A stretch of 10,547 nt of DNA from JADKCL01 sp046050405 (GTDB lineage Bacteria; Bacteroidota; Bacteroidia; J057; JADKCL01). Positions 1-5,663 of the stretch are shown piece by piece (the stretch's first letter is position 1; each line of letters begins with the position of its first letter). Position numbers and translations under genes: made by a program. The notes beneath the pieces are model-generated. The model was not told the DNA's origin, did not search any database, and was given only the letters and a program-made list of their open reading frames with translations. Location: positions 1-10,547 of the forward strand of contig JBJOPY010000197.1 of the NCBI GenBank assembly GCA_046050405.1. The letters run 5' to 3'.

Positions 1-2
1 AC

Positions 3-110
3 GTCGAGACCATGCTGGCGAGAATCGAGGCTTTCCGAAGGCTCATGGAAAACTTCGCCCACGAAAACCAACTGGGAAAGGACCTCTCAAGATTAACTAT
101 ACAATTATAG
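3..110 (+). CDS. C-terminal end of an unidentified protein (partial)
   Basis: An open reading frame enters from the left edge and stops at TAG 108-110. It gives about 35 residues ending GKDLSRLTIQL, with a charged, helix-like composition (MLARIEAFRRLMENF) and mostly G/C third positions, as in the real genes nearby. I do not recognise the family and too little is visible to assign a role. The last codons fall in an AT-rich inverted repeat, directly before the remnant of a truncated transposase on the opposite strand. The native C-terminus may therefore have been replaced or trimmed when the mobile element arrived or decayed. It could also be a chance open frame. Confidence 0.45.
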   Translation, partial: VETMLARIEAFRRLMENFAHENQLGKDLSRLTIQL

Positions 111-124
111 TAGACTCTATAGAG
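96..124. repeat. AT-rich inverted repeats at the gene/IS junction
   Basis: ACTATA-CAAT-TATAGT (96-111) is a perfect 6-bp stem with a 4-base loop. It is followed at 115-124 by the 10-bp palindrome CTCTATAGAG. The stretch is much richer in A+T than either flank. It sits between the stop of the plus-strand gene and the point where the minus-strand transposase loses its family resemblance. It could be a weak bidirectional terminator or the scar of the event that truncated the IS. The palindromes are seen directly; their role is inference. Confidence 0.4.
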
Positions 125-964
125 GTGGTATTCCAGGGAGTTGACCGCGGAGTTGAACTCGTCGATTTTGGCCTTGGCTACGCTGTCCCTCCATACTTGG
201 AACTTGTGCGTGGCGACCTCCTTGCTGGTGTTGGCGTAAATGGCCCTGAAGCTGGGAGTGAGGTGGTGGGCGGTCTTGATTTCGGGGAACTTGCCGAAGA
301 GGATTTTCGCCCTTTTTGCCTGGTTGGCAGTCCAGTCCCCGGGTGCTGCGTAGAGCAGGTAGCGGCTCCGTGCCAGCAGTTCCTTTGTGGTGTCACCGTT
401 TGGAAGCACCTCCGGGCTGTATTTTTCGCCCTTTTCCTTGGCCTTCTTGACCGCGATGTCCTCCTCTTCGATGGCCTTCCACCTGAGTTTGACCCGCACG
501 TGCTGCATCGCGTCGCAGACGAGCCTCACGACATGGAACCGGTCGATCACCCTCCTGCATTCGGGGAAGCATTGCTTGACAGCCAGGCTCATGTTCCGGG
601 CCATGTCCATGCCCGCCCCGGTCACCAACTTGCGCTTCTCCAAGGGGATTTTTTCCAGGACCTCCTGAATGACACGGGCATCCGTACCATTGATTACAGC
701 AACCAGGCATTCCTTGTTCTTGGCCTTGGTTCGCTTGTTGGTCACGATCGTGTAGAGTTCGCCCTTGGACAGGCCCACCTCGTCGATACTCAGTTGCGAG
801 GTTATGTTCTCGGGGTAGATCAGGTACTCATCCGCATGGGTGGTCTGCGCCCACTCCTTGAAGCCGCCCACCCGGTCCTTGTAGTGGCGCCTCAAAACCT
901 CACTGTTCACCCCGTAGTAGCTGGCTATGTTGCTCATGGTATCGGTTCGCGTAGCCACCTGCAT
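119..964 (-). pseudogene. ISAon1-family (ISL3-like) transposase, 3'-truncated
   Basis: Read on the minus strand from ATG at 962-964, the frame encodes about 281 residues typical of the ISAon1-type transposase: an N-terminal YYGVN segment, then SIDEVGLSKGELYTIVTNK (first catalytic Asp, D61), AGMDMARNM (D120), VIDRFHV, PEVLPNGDT and LLARSRYLLY. In intact relatives a C-terminal block follows, with an NRSTNASAESFN-like motif that supplies the catalytic Glu. Here the resemblance stops at LEYHL, around 122. The frame stays open to the window edge, but those bases are the antisense of another gene's C-terminus. Without the Glu the protein should be catalytically dead. It overlaps the accessory ORF upstream by about 65 bases and lies in the +1 frame relative to it. 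Family assignment is from recalled family sequences, not a search. Confidence 0.85.
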
Positions 965-1313
965 CTTTTAAAAAATCCGACAGCTCCTGGGTGAATTTGG
1001 AACCGTCGGCCATGAACGTGAAGTCGCGCTTTACCACTTCGCCAGTCTCCTTGTGCCGCCATCTTCGCTTCCGAATCCTCAAAAAAACAGGCTTCCCCCG
1101 CAACGGAAAGTCTTGGATGCGCTTACTCCCCATGAAGCCCTTGGACTCATACTCCAATGCAGAATAACCATCGGGAAGAACGTTCTTCTCCTCGAAATCC
1201 ACCACCAGATGCTCCTGCTTCAGGTCCTCGTCGAAACACGTCTCGACATTGGTGATCGTGAAGTATTCAATTAGCTCCGAAGGGAACAGTTGGCCCAGTA
1301 AATCGATGTTCAT
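900..1313 (-). CDS. ISAon1-family transposase N-terminal region protein
   Basis: This 137-residue ORF precedes the transposase on the minus strand. It matches the small protein annotated with ISAon1-type elements, which carries the N-terminal portion of the transposase: an acidic start (MNIDLLGQLFPSELIEYF), a GSKRIQDFPLRGKPVFLRIR core, an RRRWRHKETGE-like basic segment and a C-terminal KFTQELSDFLKDAGGYANRY. It probably acts in DNA binding for transposition, alone or fused to the downstream product by frameshifting. The ORF itself is intact. The run TTTTTTAAAAG lies just before the transposase ATG, in the overlap. Because the transposase partner is truncated, the element should not move unless complemented in trans. 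Confidence 0.8.
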   Translation of the reverse strand: MNIDLLGQLFPSELIEYFTITNVETCFDEDLKQEHLVVDFEEKNVLPDGYSALEYESKGFMGSKRIQDFPLRGKPVFLRIRKRRWRHKETGEVVKRDFTFMADGSKFTQELSDFLKDAGGYANRYHEQHSQLLRGEQ

Positions 1314-1404
1314 TGATCCAGATTTTTGCCCGCCAAAGTTCCATTCTCATCACATCCATCCATAGCCCATTTTTTCCACTAATCCCCAACTTTTAAGGTT
1401 GACC

Positions 1405-1578
1405 CGGAATCTCCCCTCCTGCGAAAAATTTCGTGATGCCGAAGTGTATGCCACCACGGTTCCTGCGTATGGGTTTGCATTCGGCGGTACACCGATGCCC
1501 CAGTCTGTCTATGGCATCAGGCGGGGATTCCCAGTAAGGGCCCTTTCGCCTGGTCGTTCACACAGGATAAATCCCTAA
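1405..1578 (+). pseudogene. C-terminal remnant of a FISUMP-like surface protein (candidate)
   Basis: The plus-strand frame ending at TAA 1576-1578 reads, in part, AEVYATTVPAYGFAFGG, then PQSVYGIRRGFPVRALSPG. The aromatic/Gly-rich strand followed by a terminal GFPVRAL resembles the end of FISUMP domains (Fibrobacter succinogenes major paralogous domain), which usually finish in GFSVRCL/GFPVRCV. These domains are common in secreted Bacteroidota proteins. The frame has no start of its own and emerges from the presumed outer end of the insertion element. It therefore looks like the tail of a gene cut by the insertion. The short length and the absent usual Cys make this tentative. A chance open frame is the alternative. 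Confidence 0.35.
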
Positions 1579-1617
1579 CTTCGCGGCCTGCGACCCAGAA
1601 GACTGGTTTGCATTCGG
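1472..1617 (+). repeat. 13-bp direct repeat GGTTTGCATTCGG, two copies
   Basis: GGTTTGCATTCGG occurs identically at 1472-1484 and 1605-1617, 133 bases apart. The first copy lies inside the presumed FISUMP-like remnant; the second lies directly upstream of the amidotransferase ATG at 1623. Two such copies this close are unlikely by chance. They may be a regulatory site, the trace of a local duplication, or the edges of an old insertion or deletion. Confidence 0.5.
1569..1583 (+). promoter_or_regulatory. Candidate promoter for the amidotransferase operon
   Basis: TAACTTCG (1576-1583) matches the Bacteroidota -7 consensus TAnnTTTG at all but one fixed position. It lies 40 bases before the ATG at 1623, leaving a plausible 30-35 base leader. 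No clear TTG is found at the expected -33 spacing. The 13 bases AAATCCCTAACTT at 1569-1581 recur exactly upstream of the DUF3810 gene on the other strand, which mildly supports a shared promoter element. Confidence 0.4.
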
Positions 1618-1622
1618 TAGAA

Positions 1623-2867
1623 ATGTCAGTTCACAAGGTAAATCAACCATTGGACGCCTATTACGGGCTGCCCAGCGATGTCAGATGGTGCAGCAGATGC
1701 GTGATGAGCAACCAACGTCCGGCTTCTGCCGTCGAATTCAAGCACACCATGGACAGCAAGAAGGTCACATTGAAGATCGACGAGGGGGGGCTCTGCGATG
1801 CCTGCAAGCAAGCCGAGATCAAAGAACATATCCACTGGGAGGACCGGGAGCAGCAATTGCTCCGCCTGCTGGACAAGTACCGCCGCCATGACGGCTACTA
1901 TGACATCCTCGTCCCGGGTTCAGGCGGCAAGGACAGCGCCTATGCCGCACACATATTGAAGTACAAGTACGGCATGAACCCGTTGACGGTCACCTGGCCG
2001 CCGATCCTCTACACGGACTACGGCCAGAAGAACTTCAGGAACTGGATCGATGCCGGCTTCGACAACGTCAGCTTCCACCGCAATGGCAAGGTGATGAGGC
2101 TGCTGACCAAGCTCAGCATTGAGAATCTCCTCCACCCCTTTCAGACCTTCATCCTAGGTCAGAAGAACCTCGCACCCAAGATCGCGGCAAGATACGGGAT
2201 CCCGCTGGTCTTCTACGGGGAGAACGAGGCCGAATACGGCAATCCCATCGCCGAAAACGCCGCTTCATTGCGCGACAAAAGCTACTATAGCTTCCAGCAC
2301 CTGGACGAGATTTACCTCGGCGGGGTCAGCATTCGCGAACTGCAAGACAGGTATGACCTCCGGCTCAGCGACCTGATGGCCTTCTTGCCAGCCGCTGCGG
2401 AAGAACTGGAAAAGTCCAAGATCGAAGTGCACTACCTGGGATATTACCTGAAGTGGGTGCCGCAGGAAGTGTACTACTACGCCGTGGAAAATACGGGGTT
2501 CAGGGCCCGCCCCTTCCGTACCCAAGGCACGTACAGCAAGTACAACAGCATCGATGACAAGATCGACGACCTGCATTACTATACCACCTACATCAAGTTC
2601 GGCATCGGCAGGGCGACCTACGATGCATCGCAGGAAATCCGCAACCGCCATATCACCCGGGAGGAAGGCGTCGCCCTGGTGAAGCGCTTCGACGGGGAGT
2701 TTCCCGACCGCTACTTCCATGAAGTGATGGAATACCTCGGCATCGACCCGGACTACTTCAGGGGCGAGCTCGTGGACAAGTTCCGCTCACCGCATTTATG
2801 GGGCAAGAATGAGCGAGGTGAGTGGCAGCTCCGCCATACGGTTTGGGGCGGGGGATTGGACGATTGA
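1623..2867 (+). CDS. N-acetyl sugar amidotransferase (WbpG/PseA type)
   Basis: The 414-residue product belongs to the N-acetyl sugar amidotransferase family (WbpG, PseA), ATP-pyrophosphatase-type enzymes. They convert an acetamido group on a nucleotide sugar to an acetamidino group, using ammonia, in surface-polysaccharide or flagellar-sugar synthesis. Visible are two CxxC pairs likely to bind zinc (CSRC at about 23-26, CDAC at about 58-61), the PP-loop GSGGKDSAY (SGGKDS about 100-105) and the family's GENEAEYGNP and GTYSKYNSIDDKIDDLHYYT segments. Length is normal. I prefer ATG at 1623 over TTG at 1608. The next gene starts 18 bases after the stop, so they are probably co-transcribed. WbpG usually works with HisH2 and HisF2 to supply ammonia; neither is visible here. 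Exact substrate is unknown. The product is probably cytoplasmic. Confidence 0.88.
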   Translation: MSVHKVNQPLDAYYGLPSDVRWCSRCVMSNQRPASAVEFKHTMDSKKVTLKIDEGGLCDACKQAEIKEHIHWEDREQQLLRLLDKYRRHDGYYDILVPGSGGKDSAYAAHILKYKYGMNPLTVTWPPILYTDYGQKNFRNWIDAGFDNVSFHRNGKVMRLLTKLSIENLLHPFQTFILGQKNLAPKIAARYGIPLVFYGENEAEYGNPIAENAASLRDKSYYSFQHLDEIYLGGVSIRELQDRYDLRLSDLMAFLPAAAEELEKSKIEVHYLGYYLKWVPQEVYYYAVENTGFRARPFRTQGTYSKYNSIDDKIDDLHYYTTYIKFGIGRATYDASQEIRNRHITREEGVALVKRFDGEFPDRYFHEVMEYLGIDPDYFRGELVDKFRSPHLWGKNERGEWQLRHTVWGGGLDD

Positions 2868-2885
2868 GGACGGCATAGAGGGAAG

Positions 2886-4184
2886 ATGCTGTTCATCCAC
2901 CAAATCTTGAAGGCGACACCGCCAGCCTACGGTTGGAGCTTCCGCAAGGCTTTCTGGTCGACGGCCTTTCGTATGCAAGGCAAAACCGCAAAGACTCCCA
3001 GACCCTGGGTCACCAACTTCTTTTTTCTATTCAGGATGACCTTGCTGGCAGGGAGTTTCCCCTTCCGTCTAAGGCGCAATCGAAATGCAGTCGCAATCCA
3101 ATACAACGACGGGAATACCCGGGAGCGCCGCCTGTATTACTTCAAGAAGCATGGGAAGCTGGACTGCGGGGACGACCAGGTGATCAGCTGTGAACCGGAG
3201 GACTGGAGGACACCGATCTATTACCAGAAACTGGGATGGGGGAGATGGATGCTCCTATTGCGCGTGGCATGGATGCTGTGGTGGTCGGCAATGGTGGCAT
3301 GCCTCAAGCGGACACGGGTCAATCCTCATTGGAAGATCCGATTTGGGCAGCTCCTCTTCCAGCAGGTGGCATTTCATCAGGAAGGGAGAAAACAATTGCT
3401 CTATCTCTGCTACGAGCCGGAAACCTACCTGAGCGCATTTGTCGCTGCGGCCTTGCTTCCGGGTTATCGCCCGATGGTGGTCTCGAGCAACAGTGTGCTC
3501 TTCCGGGACAACCGCTACCTCTACCATCCCAGGCTGGATCTGAAGATATGCTCGAAGTTTCAGGAGGAGGAGACCGGAATCTATGCGAAACTGGGGTGGA
3601 TGGAGGTCGGTAGTATCGAGCTTTGGGGATTGGAGGAAGAGATTGTTTTTGATCGCCTGACAGCGTCGGCACCGGCTTGGGACCTCGGCATTTACAGCAG
3701 TGCGGGATGGGCACGCACCCATAACCTTTGGCGGGCAGGAAACGTTGACTTCTTGCGCCAGGGAGGCTTCCTGGACAACCCCCTCTATGTACAGCTGAGA
3801 GTGATCCTGGACACTGTATGTGCCTTCATGCGAGAACGCCCCATCCGGGTGAAGTTTTACCTGCATCCGCATGAAATCCACTTGTTGAAAGACCATGGCA
3901 TCCACCCTCCCTATTTGGAGCTCTTGGAGGCGAATGGCATCCAGTACGAATTGAACGGAAAAAGTACGATCGAGAACCTGTACGAGGCGCGGGTGGGGCT
4001 TGCAGTTTCCTCCACCATCCTGTTTGATCGCATGAACTTTGGTTTACGCAGCTATTTTTATGCGGGCGATGCCATCAAGGACAATACGATTGACATCCGT
4101 TTCCTAGGCACCTATGCAAAGTACGGCTACCACGATGCAGCGCATCTCAGGCAGATACTGGGGATGGAATTTCCTGCCAGCTAG
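2886..4184 (+). CDS. Unassigned surface-polysaccharide protein, possibly GT-B glycosyltransferase
   Basis: This is a 432-residue protein I cannot place in a named family. It follows the amidotransferase by 18 bases, with a purine-rich GAGGGAAG next to its ATG, so it is probably the second gene of the operon. The N-terminal half is basic and aromatic, with a hydrophobic stretch near 121-139 (WMLLLRVAWMLWW) that could be a membrane segment or re-entrant helix. The C-terminal half contains KFYLHPHE (323-330) and LYEARVGLAVSSTILFDRM (365-383), followed by GLRSYFYAGDA. An HP motif followed by an SST segment recalls the donor-binding half of capsule-type GT-B transferases, such as CDP-glycerol phosphotransferase-like or sialyl/polysialyltransferase-like enzymes. 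With its partner it may transfer the modified sugar onto a surface glycan. This role is inferred from motifs and position only. Confidence 0.7.
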   Translation: MLFIHQILKATPPAYGWSFRKAFWSTAFRMQGKTAKTPRPWVTNFFFLFRMTLLAGSFPFRLRRNRNAVAIQYNDGNTRERRLYYFKKHGKLDCGDDQVISCEPEDWRTPIYYQKLGWGRWMLLLRVAWMLWWSAMVACLKRTRVNPHWKIRFGQLLFQQVAFHQEGRKQLLYLCYEPETYLSAFVAAALLPGYRPMVVSSNSVLFRDNRYLYHPRLDLKICSKFQEEETGIYAKLGWMEVGSIELWGLEEEIVFDRLTASAPAWDLGIYSSAGWARTHNLWRAGNVDFLRQGGFLDNPLYVQLRVILDTVCAFMRERPIRVKFYLHPHEIHLLKDHGIHPPYLELLEANGIQYELNGKSTIENLYEARVGLAVSSTILFDRMNFGLRSYFYAGDAIKDNTIDIRFLGTYAKYGYHDAAHLRQILGMEFPAS

Positions 4185-4212
4185 TGCCGGCGTGGTATCC
4201 TGCCCTCGGCAC
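4184..4212. terminator. Weak hairpin between converging genes
   Basis: GTGCCG (4184-4189) can pair with CGGCAC (4207-4212) across a 17-base loop, directly at the stop of the glycan gene. The 123-base gap to the converging DUF3810 gene holds no ORF. The long loop and missing T-run make this a weak candidate for termination; nothing better is visible in the gap. Confidence 0.2.
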
Positions 4213-4307
4213 AGTGTAGGCCTCCAGGCATGAAGTCACAGCCAAAACTCAGTTCCGGTTGAGGAGGATACGGATCCTGAATCCTGCAGAACGGAGGCTC
4301 CCCATCC

Positions 4308-5453
4308 TTAGCTTCCAGTCTGCCGCCGCCAGGAAGCGCGAAGCCCCACCGCACGGTCATAGTTCAAGATCCCGCCTCGGACGCCTTGGGCGTTCAGGTA
4401 GGCATTGTTGACACCCTGTCCGACCCTTGAGAAGACGCCGCTGTACTTCAGATAATTGTAGTAGCTTGCGCGGAGATCCGCTTGGACGCCCGGATCCATG
4501 GTGGCAATGAGCATCTTGGACAGGGAAGGATCCACCTCTGCGATGTGATGGATGACCTGCCCCCAGTAACCCATCTGTCCGGAGTAACGAATGAAGGGGT
4601 CGTCACTGAGGCCGCAAGCGACCATTGCGATGAAATTGCAGGTGCCCTCATCCCCAAAGCCACAGGCATGCGCCATCTCGTGGGCCATGGTATAGGGGAT
4701 TTTCTGTGGCGTCTGCGCGGCTGTGACATTCCCTTCACCAGTGAAAGGATTGTAGATGCCCGCAATTCCGACCCGCAGCATCCAACCCCCGGGTGAGATG
4801 ATGCGGCCTCTGATACGCCCATGCATCGGGTAGTTCATCAGCCCCATGCATTTCCCGACGCACGCACGCACCTCCGCCTCCAAATCGTCGGGCAGGAGAT
4901 CCTTGCTGATCGAGTCGCTTGTGATGCCGGGAATCATCGCTCGATCCCTTTCTGCAAGTCGGGCAGACCACTCTGCTTCCATGCACAGTGCCTCCACATC
5001 CAGCGAATCCAGTCTCAGTCCAAGGTGCTCCTCCACCGGGACGCGGACATAGTTGAATCCCCAGAGAACATGGAAGAAAAAGACCCCCGCGCCGATAAAG
5101 CCACCGACGTTGAGGGACGCCAGCTTCAGTCTGTCATGCCATGGGCGAATCGCGGTTCTGCGGATTCGCCACCACCTGATCCCCCACCAAGCGACCAGAG
5201 CAAACACGAACACATAGGAAAAGGGGAAGGGACACCAGCCGATGGTATAATCCAAGGTGTAACGGATGCCGACGAAAAGGCCTCGGGAATACACTTGTTC
5301 TACGATGGAGGGGACATTGCTTGCGATGAGTTTCAAGGCGAGGGTGAACGCGCCCAGCAGGATGAAGGGCCTGGGACGGATGCGGAGAGAACGGATGAAA
5401 GCTGGGAATGGCACGAAAACGATCCTTGCGCGGCCTAAGTTAGGGATTTCCAA
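4308..5453 (-). CDS. DUF3810 family membrane protein with zincin-like HExxH
   Basis: The 381-residue product matches the Bacteroidota DUF3810 family in length and layout. Three hydrophobic segments lie near the N-terminus (about 30-46, 77-95, 112-131), followed by a soluble domain. That domain contains MAHEMAH (HEMAH 258-262), a downstream GDEGTCNFIA with Glu at 269, and ACGLSDDPFIRYSG, then a C-terminal YDRAVGL segment. HExxH plus a downstream Glu is the metal site of gluzincin-like metallopeptidases, so a membrane-anchored protease is plausible, although the family's activity is not established. It converges on the glycan operon and diverges from the glycine-rich T9SS gene. The ATG at 5453 lies upstream of a promoter-like TAACTTAG. 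GTG at 5414, preceded by AAGGA, is a realistic alternative start that would shorten the protein by 13 residues. Confidence 0.85.
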   Translation of the reverse strand: MEIPNLGRARIVFVPFPAFIRSLRIRPRPFILLGAFTLALKLIASNVPSIVEQVYSRGLFVGIRYTLDYTIGWCPFPFSYVFVFALVAWWGIRWWRIRRTAIRPWHDRLKLASLNVGGFIGAGVFFFHVLWGFNYVRVPVEEHLGLRLDSLDVEALCMEAEWSARLAERDRAMIPGITSDSISKDLLPDDLEAEVRACVGKCMGLMNYPMHGRIRGRIISPGGWMLRVGIAGIYNPFTGEGNVTAAQTPQKIPYTMAHEMAHACGFGDEGTCNFIAMVACGLSDDPFIRYSGQMGYWGQVIHHIAEVDPSLSKMLIATMDPGVQADLRASYYNYLKYSGVFSRVGQGVNNAYLNAQGVRGGILNYDRAVGLRASWRRQTGS

Positions 5454-5466
5454 TGGCTGGATTCAA
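5435..5466 (-). promoter_or_regulatory. Candidate Bacteroidota promoter of the DUF3810 gene
   Basis: On the minus strand, TTG (5464-5466) is followed after 21 bases by TAACTTAG (5435-5442). This is close to the Bacteroidota TTG-(about 19-21)-TAnnTTTG promoter. It overlaps the first codons of the longest reading of the DUF3810 gene, which argues for a downstream start (GTG 5414). AAATCCCTAACTT here is identical to the sequence at 1569-1581. Confidence 0.45.
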
Positions 5467-5663
5467 GGTTTTTTACATTGGGACGGAGCATGTCTCACCA
5501 GCCATGTCCAGTCGGGGATTTTCCTTCATTTGATTGGAAATTTCCCAGGTTACGGATGATGGACGTGACGCCCCGCTGTAAGCTTCCCGCTATGTGGGAG
5601 ATGAAGGGGACTGTGGAAATTTTATCTTTTTTGGCTAACTTGTGCATGATTTGGCTGCATGCG
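5454..5663. promoter_or_regulatory. Divergent intergenic region, DUF3810 / glycine-rich T9SS gene
   Basis: These 210 bases separate two divergently transcribed genes. On the plus strand the frame of the T9SS gene happens to stay open across most of it, but the translation lacks secreted-protein character until the signal peptide that begins at 5664. TAACTTG (5636-5642) is a possible -7 box about 22 bases before that ATG. The minus strand holds TGTAAAAAACCTTGA (complement of 5463-5477), a 15-mer also present at 10179-10193. Confidence 0.35.

Larger units (their letters stand above)
119..1404 (-). mobile_element. ISAon1-type insertion sequence, decayed at its 3' end
   Basis: The two minus-strand ORFs form one two-ORF element. 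The transposase-distal end is lost at about 119-124, where homology stops and the end of a plus-strand gene begins, so only one terminal repeat could survive. The upstream end is not certain. A likely boundary is near 1380-1410, where the minus strand reads GGGTCAACCTTAAAAGTTGG, just before a different reading frame resumes on the plus strand. No second copy of that terminus was found near the truncated end, so neither inverted repeats nor a target duplication can be confirmed. Confidence 0.6.

Noticed and set aside
125..994. Long plus-strand ORF of 289 codons
   Set aside because: It is exactly antisense to the ISAon1-type transposase, whose minus-strand translation has clear family motifs. 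The plus-strand product has none.
5478..5663. N-terminal extension of the glycine-rich T9SS protein
   Set aside because: The extra 62 codons have no secretory character and overlap the divergent promoter region. The signal peptide begins at 5664.
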